Shown piece after piece: positions 1 through 8,195 of a DNA stretch of 64,000 bases. Positions within the stretch are counted from its first letter, which is position 1. The number at the start of each line of letters is the position of its first letter. A program made the translations under genes and the position numbers. Location: the NCBI RefSeq assembly GCF_900109355.1, contig NZ_FOBF01000012.1, positions 186,001 through 250,000 on the forward strand, given 5' to 3'. Origin of the DNA: Nonomuraea pusilla (GTDB lineage Bacteria; Actinomycetota; Actinomycetes; Streptosporangiales; Streptosporangiaceae). The notes beneath the pieces are model-generated. The model had not been told where the DNA came from, did no database searches, and saw only the letters and a program-made list of their open reading frames with translations.

Positions 1-1
1 T

Positions 2-349
2 GACACCATCGGGTGGTCCTGCCACGACGGCTGCTCGCCCGGCATACTCAAGCTGCGCAACAACGTCATCGTCGTGGGCGGCGAAGCGGGCTGGGAGGAC
101 GGCCGCGGCGCCGACGAGGCGGGCGGCGTCTACCAGGGCCGAAAGGCGACGTTCAAGCTGGGGCCGAGGTCGGTCATGGCCGACCCGCGCTTCGTCTCGC
201 GCACCGACCTGCGGCTGCGCCCCGGCTCCCCGGCGATCGGGCGCGCCCTGCGGCTCGGCCCGCAGTGGTTCGGCGGCGCGGACCTCGCCAAGGACATCGC
301 GGGCAAGCCCCTGCCCGACGCTCCGGACGCCGGCGCCTACCAGCACTGA
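2..349 (+). CDS. C-terminal part of a right-handed beta-helix (pectate-lyase-like) secreted protein, 5' truncated by window edge
   Basis: The frame is open from the first bases to the TGA and gives 115 residues with no start, so the gene begins upstream. The text contains NNVIVVGGEAGW and then RTDLRLRPGSPAIGRAL and DAPDAGAYQH. A 'D-F/L-R-L-x-P-x-SPAIG' segment followed by a D-x-GA-Y/F ending is the usual C-terminus of parallel beta-helix proteins of the pectate lyase / poly-mannuronate lyase type, often secreted. The first methionine inside the frame lies in mid-domain and is not a plausible start. The substrate cannot be told from the tail. Confidence 0.7.
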   Translation, partial: DTIGWSCHDGCSPGILKLRNNVIVVGGEAGWEDGRGADEAGGVYQGRKATFKLGPRSVMADPRFVSRTDLRLRPGSPAIGRALRLGPQWFGGADLAKDIAGKPLPDAPDAGAYQH

Positions 350-414
350 CTCCCGGCGCCCACCAGCCCTGACGCCTCAGGGGTGCGGCACGAGCCGCTC
401 CGCGGCCTCGGGGG

Positions 415-630
415 TCAGGCGCTCTCGGCGGGGCCCCAGCGGTCGAGGATCTCCTCGTCGTGGTCGCCGTCGTGCCAGGCCTGCTCCTCGGGCACCGCGT
501 GGGGCAGCCAGCGCTCGTAGTCGGGGGCGCCCGGCGGCACGTCGCGCGTGCCGTGGACGGTGGTGCCGTCGTCGAGGACGTCGACGGTGGGCACGCGCAG
601 GACGCCGCCCGGCAACCTGACCACGCTCAT
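415..630 (-). CDS. Small hypothetical protein (71 aa)
   Basis: A short acidic protein of no family I recognise. It begins MSVVRLPGGVLRV, has a predicted beta-rich first half (TVDVLDDGTTVHGT) and a Trp-containing tail (YERWLPHAVPEEQAWHDGDHDEEILDRWG). Two in-frame ATGs lie 6 nt apart. The purine-rich GGGAGGGG touches the upstream ATG at 636 but sits 6 nt before the ATG at 630, so I prefer 630. There is no signal peptide or membrane segment. Function unknown; called coding from ordinary codon bias and a good ribosome-binding site. Confidence 0.55.
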   Translation of the reverse strand: MSVVRLPGGVLRVPTVDVLDDGTTVHGTRDVPPGAPDYERWLPHAVPEEQAWHDGDHDEEILDRWGPAESA

Positions 631-702
631 GGGCATCCCCTCCCGCGGGTCCTCCTGGGCACGTCCGCCAGGATAGCCGCCCGCCTGCGGCGGGGGACCC
701 GT

Positions 703-1344
703 TCACCTCATCCCGTACGTCGCCGCCATCCACTGGTAGACCTGCTGGGCCGCGTGCTCGTCGCCGAGCAGCCGGATGAGCCGGCCGGCCCGCCGCGTCA
801 GCACGCACGCGAACGACTCGGCGAACAGCTCCGCCACCTCCTGCCGGTACGGCGGGGCCAGGTGCCGGCGGCAGGACGCGTGCAGCAGCAGCCACCAGCG
901 CGACGCCGACGGCCGCCCGTCGAGGTCGTCGACGGCGTGGCCGAGCTCGTGGCCGCACACGCTGGCCGAGGGCGAGGGGACGCTGCCGACACCGATGCGG
1001 CGCAGCGCCGGGTCGTACACGCCGGCGCTGCGCTCCCACGTGCCCTCCTGCAGGGGCAGCGGCACCTCCCGCAGCTTCTCGAACCCCGGCAGGTCGGGCA
1101 CCGCGCCGGGGCCGACGACCAGACCGCCGCTCAGGTGCCCGGCCAGCCGCGCCCCGAGCGGGCGGGGCACCGCGGCGAGCGTCATGACCGCGAGCAGCGA
1201 CTCGGACGGCGGGAAGGTCCCGGGCCGCCAGGCGCGGGTGAGCCGGATCTCCAGAGCACCGACATGCAGCCACCCGGGCCGTCCTCTGCTGTGGGGCACC
1301 ACACCGCGCTCTCTGCACTCCATACCGTCCGTAGCGATCACCAT
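703..1344 (-). CDS. Putative zinc metallopeptidase-fold protein with HELGH motif
   Basis: 213 residues with HELGH at about 132-136, followed roughly 35 residues later by EVAELFAESFA (Glu172, Glu176). An HExxH plus downstream Glu spacing is seen in gluzincin-like proteins such as the anthrax lethal-factor (ATLF) fold family, and suggests a zinc site. A Trp/Leu helix (SRWWLLLH) lies between the two motifs. No convincing signal peptide is visible, so it may act inside the cell. The start is uncertain: there is no strong ribosome-binding site before the ATG at 1344, and internal starts exist. The gene is divergent from the small gene starting near 1371. The substrate is unknown. Confidence 0.6.
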   Translation of the reverse strand: MVIATDGMECRERGVVPHSRGRPGWLHVGALEIRLTRAWRPGTFPPSESLLAVMTLAAVPRPLGARLAGHLSGGLVVGPGAVPDLPGFEKLREVPLPLQEGTWERSAGVYDPALRRIGVGSVPSPSASVCGHELGHAVDDLDGRPSASRWWLLLHASCRRHLAPPYRQEVAELFAESFACVLTRRAGRLIRLLGDEHAAQQVYQWMAATYGMR

Positions 1345-1370
1345 GATTGCTCATCACGGGACGGCAGGTG

Positions 1371-1706
1371 ATGCGATCCGGCGAGTCTAGAGTGGGGGAC
1401 GTGTTCCCCGATCTCCGTCAGCCCCTGATCAAGCAGCTCGCCGAGTCGGGCGCGCCCCGCCGCCACTGGCACGCCGCCGACGAGGACGGCGGCGTGTGGC
1501 TGTTCGAGAGCGTCGAGGGCGACGGCGAGCACTGGGCGATCAGGCAGGTCGAGATCGACGCCCGGCGGTCCGTCCACCGGTACTGGTGGGGGCTGCTGCA
1601 GGACGACCACGGCTTCCTCACCGACCAGCCGCTGGAGATCTGGGACCTCACCGAGATCACCGAGGAGGCGTTCGAGGCGGTGTGGGCGGCGGGCGGGCCC
1701 GCCTGA
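1371..1706 (+). CDS. Hypothetical protein (about 111 aa), Trp-rich and acidic
   Basis: Small soluble protein of unknown function. Visible features are FPDLRQPLIKQLAESG, HWHAADEDGGVWLFESVEG and a C-terminal acidic helix EIWDLTEITEEAFEAVW. It looks like a compact alpha/beta domain with several Trp residues. The start is ambiguous: ATG 1371 has a GGACGG-like purine stretch upstream, while GTG 1392 and GTG 1401 are in frame and also possible. It ends 1 nt before the stop of the convergent thiolase gene, so the two 3' ends abut with no terminator hairpin. Confidence 0.55.
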   Translation: MRSGESRVGDVFPDLRQPLIKQLAESGAPRRHWHAADEDGGVWLFESVEGDGEHWAIRQVEIDARRSVHRYWWGLLQDDHGFLTDQPLEIWDLTEITEEAFEAVWAAGGPA

Positions 1707-1707
1707 C

Positions 1708-2877
1708 TCAGGCTTCCCGCGAGACGTTCTCCAGGATGAGCGCGTTGGCCAGGCCGCCCGCCTCGCACATCGTCTGCAGCCCGTAGCGGGCCCCGCGCTC
1801 GCGCATCGCGTGGACCAGCGTGGTGGCGATGCGGGCGCCGCTCGCCCCCAGCGGGTGGCCCAGGGCGAGCGCGCCGCCCTTGACGTTCACCTTGGCCGGG
1901 TCGGCGCCGGTCTCCTGGAGCCAGGCCAGCACCACGCTGGCGAACGCCTCGTTCACCTCGAACAGGTCGATGTCGCCGAGCTCCAGCCCCGCCCTGCGCA
2001 GGACCTTCTCGGTGGCGGGGATGACCCCGGTGAGCATGAGCAGGGGGTCGGAGCCGGTGACGGCGAAGCTGTGCAGCCGGGCCAGCGGGCGCAGGCCGAG
2101 CCGGGCGGCCGTCTCGGCGGAGGCGACGAGCACGGCGGCGGCGCCGTCGTTGATCGGGCTGCTGGTGCCCGCCGTGATCGACCAGTCGATCTGCGGGAAG
2201 CGCTCGGCGAACGCGGGGTCGCGGAAGGACGGCTTGAGCCCGGCGAGCACCTCGGGGGTGGTCGAGGGGCGTACGGACTCGTCGTGCTCCAGCCCGGCCA
2301 CGGGGGCGAGCTCGGCGGAGAAGTCGGCGGCGGCGGCCTTGGCGTGGGAGCCGGCGGCGAAGACGTCCATCCGTTCGCGGCCGAGCGACCACTTGGCGGC
2401 GATGAGTTCGGCGCTGACGCCCTGGGGGATCAGCCCGTCGGGGTAGCGGGCGGCGACGCCGGGGCCGAACGGGTCGGCGCCGGGCGGCACGTTCGACCAC
2501 ATGGGGACGCGGCTCATCGACTCGACGCCGCACGCGACGACCAGGTCGTACGCGCCGGACATGACGCCCTGCGCGGCGAAGTGGAGCGCCTGCTGGGAGG
2601 AGCCGCACTGGCGGTCCACGGTGACGGCGGGCACCTCCTCCGGGAACCCGGCGGCCAGCCAGGCGTAGCGGGTGGTGTTCATGGCCTGCTCGCCGACCTG
2701 GTCGACGCAGCCGCCGATCACGTCGTCGACGAGGAGGGGATCGACGCCGCTGCGCTCGACGAGGGCGCGCAGGGCGTGGGCGAGCAGGTCCACCGGGTGG
2801 ACCCCGGACAGCGCGCCGCCGGGTTTGCCCTTGCCGATGGGGGTGCGGACGGCTTCCACGATGACGGCCTCGCGCAC
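1708..2877 (-). CDS. Thiolase family acetyl-CoA C-acyltransferase
   Basis: 389-residue thiolase catalysing reversible cleavage or condensation of 3-ketoacyl-CoA with CoA. The nucleophile is Cys91 in DRQCGSSQQALHFA. The GHPLG motif gives His341 and the second Cys is Cys371 in MCEAGG, a variant of the usual C-x-GGG loop found in many actinobacterial degradative thiolases. The ends (EAVIVEAVRTPIGKGKPGG and LANALILENV) and the length match the family. A GTG start at 2877 is chosen because GGAGG lies 5 nt upstream; the frame stays open further, but that extension reads against the TetR gene. The TetR/P450 pair next door suggests a lipid-catabolism setting. Confidence 0.92.
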   Translation of the reverse strand: MREAVIVEAVRTPIGKGKPGGALSGVHPVDLLAHALRALVERSGVDPLLVDDVIGGCVDQVGEQAMNTTRYAWLAAGFPEEVPAVTVDRQCGSSQQALHFAAQGVMSGAYDLVVACGVESMSRVPMWSNVPPGADPFGPGVAARYPDGLIPQGVSAELIAAKWSLGRERMDVFAAGSHAKAAAADFSAELAPVAGLEHDESVRPSTTPEVLAGLKPSFRDPAFAERFPQIDWSITAGTSSPINDGAAAVLVASAETAARLGLRPLARLHSFAVTGSDPLLMLTGVIPATEKVLRRAGLELGDIDLFEVNEAFASVVLAWLQETGADPAKVNVKGGALALGHPLGASGARIATTLVHAMRERGARYGLQTMCEAGGLANALILENVSREA

Positions 2878-2951
2878 GGCTGCCTCCAGGGGGTCGGTAG
2901 GAAAACTGGACCCACTGTAGCGTCGTCCGTTGGAGATTCCAACGGAGCCGG

Positions 2952-3500
2952 TCAGAGTCCCTTCACGATGATGTCCATGGCCTGTTCGAACGCCCGGTCG
3001 ATCTCGTCCGGGTCGTCGGACATGTGGCCCTGCACCTCCGAGAAGATGAAGCCGGTGACGAAGGCGTGCAGCACGTCGCTCGTGCGGCGCAGCTCCTCCT
3101 CGGCCACCCCGGCGGCCCGAAGGATGCGGTAGAGCACCTCCCAGAGCCCGAGCTTCCTGTTCTCGATCAGCTCGGGGTGGCCGTGGACGTAGGCCCACAG
3201 GGCGGGGTGCGCGCGGACGTGCTCGTGGTAGGCCCGGCCGAGCGCGCGCAGCTGCTCCTGCCAGGGTGTGCCGTCGTCGGGAGGCAGGTGCAGCCGCTCC
3301 GCCATGTTCGTGCACACCTCGACCAGCAGCGCCTCCTTGTTGTCGACGTGGTGGTAGAGCGACATCGGGTTGACGTTCAGCTCGGCCGCCAGCTTCCGCA
3401 TCGACAGGGCCTCGACGCCGCCCTCGTCCACCAGCCGCAACGCCGTGGCCCTGATCTCTTCCCTGGAGAGGGGCGAACCCCTGCGCGCACTCACTGCCAT
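2952..3500 (-). CDS. TetR/AcrR family repressor, likely controls the divergent P450
   Basis: 182 residues: an N-terminal helix-turn-helix (SREEIRATALRLVDEGG, then LSMRKLAAELNVNPMSLYHHV) followed by an all-helical ligand-binding domain (YHEHVRAHPALWAYVHG, HAFVTGFIFSEVQGHM). It is divergent from the fused P450, with a perfect inverted repeat in the 78-bp gap that overlaps this gene's start. Bacillus megaterium CYP102A1 is likewise controlled by a neighbouring TetR-type repressor, BM3R1, so a fatty-acid-responsive role is a fair inference. ATG 3500 is preferred; ATG 3524 is also in frame. Both lie inside the operator, so the transcript may be leaderless or nearly so. Confidence 0.88.
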   Translation of the reverse strand: MAVSARRGSPLSREEIRATALRLVDEGGVEALSMRKLAAELNVNPMSLYHHVDNKEALLVEVCTNMAERLHLPPDDGTPWQEQLRALGRAYHEHVRAHPALWAYVHGHPELIENRKLGLWEVLYRILRAAGVAEEELRRTSDVLHAFVTGFIFSEVQGHMSDDPDEIDRAFEQAMDIIVKGL

Positions 3501-3535
3501 ACACCGTATGGTAGCTTCATCCATACGGTGTATGG
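3497..3535. promoter_or_regulatory. Perfect 15-bp inverted repeat, putative TetR operator of the P450/TetR divergon
   Basis: CCATACACCGTATGG (3497-3511) and its exact reverse complement CCATACGGTGTATGG (3521-3535) are separated by 9 nt. Each arm is itself nearly palindromic (CCATAC..GTATGG), so the region could hold two TetR dimers. It overlaps the start of the repressor gene and lies 43 nt upstream of the P450 start, an arrangement that would repress both genes. Confidence 0.8.
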
Positions 3536-3578
3536 CTGAATGTCCGCCATCCCGTTCGGCTACTCAAGGGAGCACTCC

Positions 3579-6500
3579 ATGGCGCGGATCCCCGCCCCGC
3601 AGGGCCTGCCGATCCTGGGCAACACGCTGCAGATCCCCTCGCACGCCCCCATCGAGCACTTCGTCCGCGTCGCCGGCGAGTACGACGAGGGCATCTACCG
3701 GCTCGACATCGCCGGCCGCCGCATCGTCCTCGTGTACGACCCCGACCTCGTCGCCGAGGCGTGCGACGAGACCCGCTTCGTCAAGCGGATCACGCCGCCC
3801 CTGTCGATCGTCCGCGACTTCAGCGGCGCCGGCCTGTTCACCGCCGACCACGGCGACCCCCTGTGGGGGCAGGCGCACCGCATCCTCATGCCCGCCTTCA
3901 GCCAGCGCTCCATGAAGGCGTACTACCCGCAGATGCTGGAGGTCGCCGAGCGGCTCGTCGCGTCCTGGTCGGCCCGGCAGGGGCAGGACCTGCCCGTCGC
4001 CGACGACATGACCAGGCTCACGCTCGACGTGATCTCGCTGACCGGGTTCGGCTACCGGTTCGGCTCGTTCGACACGCCCGAACTGCACCCGTTCCTGCGC
4101 GCCATGGGCGGCGCGCTCACCGAGGCCATGCTGCGCAACCAGCAGCTGCCCCTCGTCACCAGGCTCCAGCCGTGGCGCGAGGAGAGCTACCGCCGCGACA
4201 TCGCCACCATGCGGGAGCTGGTGGACGACGTCATCAGGCGGCGCCGCGCCGAGGGCGCCGCCGACGCCGGGGCGGGCGGCGGAGCCAAGGACCTGCTCGG
4301 CCTCATGCTGGAGGCCGCCGACCCCAGGACCGGCGCCCGGCTGCCCGACGACAACATCCGCGACCAGGTCCTGACCTTCCTCATCGCCGGCCACGAGACC
4401 ACCAGCGGCCTGCTGTCGTTCGCGCTGTACAACCTCCTGCGCGAGCCGCACACGCTCGCCCGCGCGTACGAGGAGGTGGACCGCCTGCTGCCCGGCGACG
4501 AGCCGCCCACCTACGAGACGATCATGAAGCTGGACGTCATCCCCAGGATCCTGGAGGAGACCCTGCGCGTCTGGTCGCCCATCCCGGCCTTCGGCGTGAA
4601 CGCCGTCGCGCCCACCACGATCGGCGACTACCCGATCGACGCCGGGCAGACCATGGTGGTCCTGCTGCCCGTGCTGCACCGCCACCCCAAGGCGTGGGAG
4701 CGTCCCGACGAGTTCGACATCGACCGCTGGCTGCCCGAGCGGCGCGCGGAGCACCACCCGGCGGCGTACAAGCCGTTCGGCAACGGCGAGCGGGCCTGCA
4801 TCGGGCGGCAGTTCGCCCTGACCGAGGCCAGGCTGGCGCTCGCGATGATCCTGCAGCGCTTCGCGCTGTCCGACCCGGACGCGTACAAGATGAAGATCAA
4901 GCAGACGCTCACGCTCAAGCCCGAGGGGTTCACCCTCAGGGTGCGCGAGCGCAGGCCGCACGAGCGGGCCTCCGCCGTCGCCGCGCCGGCCCCGGAGGCC
5001 GAGCGCGAGGACCTCGCCGTGACCGGCGGCGTCCCCCTCACCGTCGCCTACGGCTCCAACCTCGGCACCGCCTCCGACATCGCCGAGCGGCTCGCCGAGC
5101 GGGCCGGGCGCGCCGGCTTCCGCACGACGCTGACCACCCTGGACGACCTCGTGCCGCCGTCCGAGGGGCTGCTCGTCGTCGTGGCCTCCAGCTACAACGG
5201 CAAGGCCCCCGACAACGCCCAGCGGTTCGACGCGCTCGAGACCCTGCCCGACCTGTCCGGCGTGCGGCTCGCCGTGCTCGGCTGCGGCAACACCCAGTGG
5301 CCCACCTACCAGGCGTTCCCGCGCCGCGTCCACGACAAGCTGACCGCCGCGGGCGCCGTCCCGCTCGTCGAGCGCGGCGAGGCCGACGCCGACGGCGACT
5401 TCGACGGGGCCGTCTCCGCCTGGACCGCCGCGCTCTGGGCCGCCGTCAACGACGTCTACAGCGCCTCCGCCGAGGACGCCGGCCCCCGGTACGCCATGGA
5501 GGTGCTCACCGAGGCCGAGGTGCGGCCCGCCGTCGTCTCCGAACGGGCCGTCCCGCTGACCGTCGTCTCCAACGAGGAACTGACCCGCGACCCGGCCGGG
5601 CTCTGGGACTTCTCCGTCGAGGCGCCCAGGCCCGGCGTGCGCTCCGTCGTCGCCCGGCTGCCCGAGGGCGTCACGTACGAGGCGGGCGACCACCTGGCCG
5701 TCTTCGCCAAGAACGACCCCGAACTCGTCGAGTGGGCGCTGCGCTGCCTGCGGGTGCCGAGGGAGCAGGTCGTGCGCCTGCGCGCCGCCGGGCCCAGCCA
5801 CCTGCCGCTCGACACGCCGGTGACCGCCGGGCTGCTGCTCACCGAGTTCGCCGAACTGCAGGACGTCGCCACCAGGTCCGACCTGGAGACGCTGGCCGCC
5901 CACACCGCGTGCCCGTGGACCAGGGAGCGCCTCGCCGCGCTGTCCGCAGGGTACGCCGAGGAGGTGCTGGCCAAGCGCGTCTCACCGCTGGCGCTGCTGG
6001 AGCGCTTCCCGGCGATCGAGCTGCCGCTGCCGGTGTTCCTGGAGCTGGCCGGGCCGATCAAGCCGAGGTACTACTCGGTGTCGTCCTCGCCGCTGGCCGA
6101 TCCCGGGCTCGTCCGCGTCACCGTCGGCCTCGTCGAGGGACCGGCCTGGTCCGGCAGCGGCGAGTACCGCGGCATGTGCTCGGCCTACCTGGCCGGGCTG
6201 CGCGAGGGCGACGTCTTCTACGGCTACGTCCGGGTGCCCGCGCCGCCGTTCCGCCTGCCCGCCGACCCGGCCACGCCGGTGGTGCTCGTCGGCCCCGGCA
6301 CCGGGTTCGCGCCGCTGCGCGGCTTCCTGGAGGAACGCGCGCTGAGCGGGGCGACCGGGCCCGCCGAGGTGTTCGTCGGCTGCCGCCACCCCGAGCACGA
6401 CTGGCTGTACCGCGACGAGGTGGAGGAGTGGGCCGGGGCCGGGCCGGTCACCGTGCACACGGCCTTCTCGGCGGTGCCGGGGCATCCGTACCGGTTCGTC

Positions 6501-6719
6501 CAGGACGCCGTGGCGGCACGCGGCGACGCGCTGTGGGAACTGCTCGAAGCGGGCGCGTACGTCTACGTCTGCGGCGACGGGCTGCGCATGGCTCCCGCCG
6601 TACGCCGGGCCCTGCTGAGCCTGCACAGGGAGCACACCGGGGGCACGGCAGAGGACGCCGCCACCTGGCTCACCACGCTGGAGGACCAGGGCCGCTACCA
6701 GCAGGACGTCTTCGCCTGA
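3579..6719 (+). CDS. Self-sufficient cytochrome P450/NADPH-P450 reductase fusion (CYP102 type)
   Basis: 1046 residues, the size of P450 BM3 (1049). Heme domain about 1-460: I-helix AGHETTSG (270-277) and heme-ligand loop FGNGERACIGRQ with Cys407. A linker is followed by an FMN flavodoxin-like domain from about 486 (VAYGSNLGTAS, ASSYNGKAPDNA, GCGNTQWPTYQ). The FAD/NADPH reductase part has PRYYSVSSS near 829 and GPGTGFAPLRGF near 905 and ends YQQDVFA. The family hydroxylates medium- to long-chain fatty acids below the terminus, taking electrons from NADPH within one chain. Start at ATG 3579 with AAGGGAG 6 nt upstream. All cofactor motifs look intact. Confidence 0.96.
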   Translation: MARIPAPQGLPILGNTLQIPSHAPIEHFVRVAGEYDEGIYRLDIAGRRIVLVYDPDLVAEACDETRFVKRITPPLSIVRDFSGAGLFTADHGDPLWGQAHRILMPAFSQRSMKAYYPQMLEVAERLVASWSARQGQDLPVADDMTRLTLDVISLTGFGYRFGSFDTPELHPFLRAMGGALTEAMLRNQQLPLVTRLQPWREESYRRDIATMRELVDDVIRRRRAEGAADAGAGGGAKDLLGLMLEAADPRTGARLPDDNIRDQVLTFLIAGHETTSGLLSFALYNLLREPHTLARAYEEVDRLLPGDEPPTYETIMKLDVIPRILEETLRVWSPIPAFGVNAVAPTTIGDYPIDAGQTMVVLLPVLHRHPKAWERPDEFDIDRWLPERRAEHHPAAYKPFGNGERACIGRQFALTEARLALAMILQRFALSDPDAYKMKIKQTLTLKPEGFTLRVRERRPHERASAVAAPAPEAEREDLAVTGGVPLTVAYGSNLGTASDIAERLAERAGRAGFRTTLTTLDDLVPPSEGLLVVVASSYNGKAPDNAQRFDALETLPDLSGVRLAVLGCGNTQWPTYQAFPRRVHDKLTAAGAVPLVERGEADADGDFDGAVSAWTAALWAAVNDVYSASAEDAGPRYAMEVLTEAEVRPAVVSERAVPLTVVSNEELTRDPAGLWDFSVEAPRPGVRSVVARLPEGVTYEAGDHLAVFAKNDPELVEWALRCLRVPREQVVRLRAAGPSHLPLDTPVTAGLLLTEFAELQDVATRSDLETLAAHTACPWTRERLAALSAGYAEEVLAKRVSPLALLERFPAIELPLPVFLELAGPIKPRYYSVSSSPLADPGLVRVTVGLVEGPAWSGSGEYRGMCSAYLAGLREGDVFYGYVRVPAPPFRLPADPATPVVLVGPGTGFAPLRGFLEERALSGATGPAEVFVGCRHPEHDWLYRDEVEEWAGAGPVTVHTAFSAVPGHPYRFVQDAVAARGDALWELLEAGAYVYVCGDGLRMAPAVRRALLSLHREHTGGTAEDAATWLTTLEDQGRYQQDVFA

Positions 6720-6957
6720 CAGCCCACCGGTGCTGAGCCGCCGGCTGAGCTGCTTCTCGGCGGATCTCGCCGGGCCAACCCGGCCTTGACCAGGGCCAAC
6801 GCAGTGGGATGCTCCGGCAAGGAATGTCCCTGGGGTCTGGCATGAGTCGGACTTAAAGCAGCATGCTGGGAAATAACCGCAGCATCTATGACATGTCTGT
6901 GGAACATTCCTGAAACGTGTCCACGGCACTGTAGGAGCCTCTGGAAAGGGGGCGGCC

Positions 6958-7557
6958 ATGCTGCTGCGACTGAGGGTGTCGCTGCCGGACCGGCCGGGCG
7001 GGCTCGGCCAGGTCGCGAAGGCGCTCGGAACGCTCGGAGCCGACATCCTGCAGGTCACCGTGCTCGAACGGGAGGCCGGGCGGGCGGTGGACGACTTCAC
7101 CGTCTCCTGGCCCGGGCAGATCGGCGCGGCGGAGGTCCGCGAGCGGCTGTCCGGCATCCCCGGCGTCCGCGTGGAAGGCGTGTGGCCCACCCGCGAGGTG
7201 CCGGGCTCCGCGCCCGACTACGACCTGCTCATGCACGTCGCCAGCGAGCCCGCCCGCGGCTTCGCCACCCTCGTGGACGCCCTGCCCGGCCTGTGCGGCG
7301 CGGAGTGGTCCCTCGCGCTGGCCGACGGAGCGGTGCGGCACGCCTCCCTGGCCGCCCCCGCCTCCTTCGACCTGCCCGAGGCGCCACCCCGCGTCGCCAC
7401 CCTGGAGTCCGCCGAGTTCCGGCTGATGCTGTTGCCGGTCGAGGCGCACGGGCTGCACGTCGTCGTGGCCCGCGCCGAGGGCCCCGTGTTCCACCGCGCC
7501 GAGGTGGAGCGCGTCGCCCGCATCGTGGACGTCGTCTCCAAGCTCGCCAAGAGCTGA
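6958..7557 (+). CDS. ACT-domain amino-acid-binding regulatory protein
   Basis: 199 residues. An N-terminal ACT domain (MLLRLRVSLPDRPGGLGQVAKALGTLGADILQV, roughly 1-75) has the DRPGxL motif that binds amino acids. A second part (about 85-199) contains repeated hydrophobic strands and may be a degenerate second module. It is stand-alone with no enzyme domain, so a sensory or allosteric role is the limit of the inference. ATG 6958 follows AAAGGGGGCGG. The upstream gap (6720-6957) holds AT-rich stretches but no promoter I can assign with confidence. Confidence 0.8.
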   Translation: MLLRLRVSLPDRPGGLGQVAKALGTLGADILQVTVLEREAGRAVDDFTVSWPGQIGAAEVRERLSGIPGVRVEGVWPTREVPGSAPDYDLLMHVASEPARGFATLVDALPGLCGAEWSLALADGAVRHASLAAPASFDLPEAPPRVATLESAEFRLMLLPVEAHGLHVVVARAEGPVFHRAEVERVARIVDVVSKLAKS

Positions 7558-7579
7558 CCCGGCGGGCCGCGCGGGAGCG

Positions 7580-7609
7580 TTGACCCGTCCAAGATCGGAC
7601 GATTAGCGT
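7580..7609 (+). promoter_or_regulatory. Putative promoter of the MaoC/acyl-CoA dehydrogenase pair
   Basis: TTGACC (7580-7585) and TAGCGT (7604-7609) are separated by 18 bp, resembling a housekeeping sigma-70-type promoter. The spacer contains a small inverted repeat, CGTCC-AAGATC-GGACG, that could be an operator. It lies 33 bp upstream of the MaoC start. Confidence 0.45.
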
Positions 7610-7641
7610 GGCGGTCGGAGCAGCGCGCGAAGGAGCGGCCC

Positions 7642-8154
7642 GTGACCGTCCACGAACCGAGCATCGGCCGTCACTACGAGGACTTCGTCGTCGGGGACGT
7701 CTACCGGCACCCGCTCGGCCGCACGATCGGCGAGGCCGACAACACGTGGTTCACGCTGCTCACGATGAACACCAACCAGAACCACTTCAACGCCCACCTG
7801 GCCGCGCGGTCCCCCACCGGGAAGATCATCGTCAACTCCGGCCTCACCGTGGCGATCGTGCTCGGCCTCTCGGTGATCGACGTGAGCCAGACCGCGATCA
7901 TGAATCTCGGCTGGGAGGAGATCAGGCTCACCCACCCGGTGTTCGTCGGCGACACCCTCTACGCCGAGTCCAAGGTCACCGCCAAGCGCGAGTCGGCCTC
8001 GCGCCCCTACGCCGGCATCGTCACCTGCCGCACCCGGGGCCTCAACCAGGACGGCGACGAGGTCCTGTCCTGGACCCGCGCCGTCATGGTCTACAAGCGC
8101 GACGCGCCCCACGACAAGGGGTACTTCCCCGAGGCCAGGACCGGCCCCATGTGA
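7642..8154 (+). CDS. MaoC family (hotdog-fold) dehydratase
   Basis: 170 residues with a hotdog-fold enoyl-CoA hydratase pattern: RTIGEADNTWFTLLT, NQNHFNAHLA (catalytic Asn/His region), SGLTVAIVLGLS, LGWEEIRLTHPVFVGDTLYAES. The closest known group is the MaoC hydratases acting on small acyl-CoA thioesters, some being mesaconyl-CoA hydratase-like. GTG 7642 has AAGGAG 6-7 nt upstream. The next gene, an acyl-CoA dehydrogenase, starts 41 nt downstream on the same strand, so the pair likely performs consecutive oxidation and hydration steps in one catabolic route. Confidence 0.88.
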   Translation: MTVHEPSIGRHYEDFVVGDVYRHPLGRTIGEADNTWFTLLTMNTNQNHFNAHLAARSPTGKIIVNSGLTVAIVLGLSVIDVSQTAIMNLGWEEIRLTHPVFVGDTLYAESKVTAKRESASRPYAGIVTCRTRGLNQDGDEVLSWTRAVMVYKRDAPHDKGYFPEARTGPM

Positions 8155-8195
8155 TCCCGAGCCCGGCGGCCCGCCCGCCGGGGAGGAGCGAGGCG

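Noticed and set aside
1708-3504. Extension of the thiolase frame to include the TetR region as one 598-residue protein
   Set aside because: The upstream part is the TetR gene read in another frame (Arg/Gly-rich); the GTG at 2877 has a good ribosome-binding site and gives the normal thiolase length.
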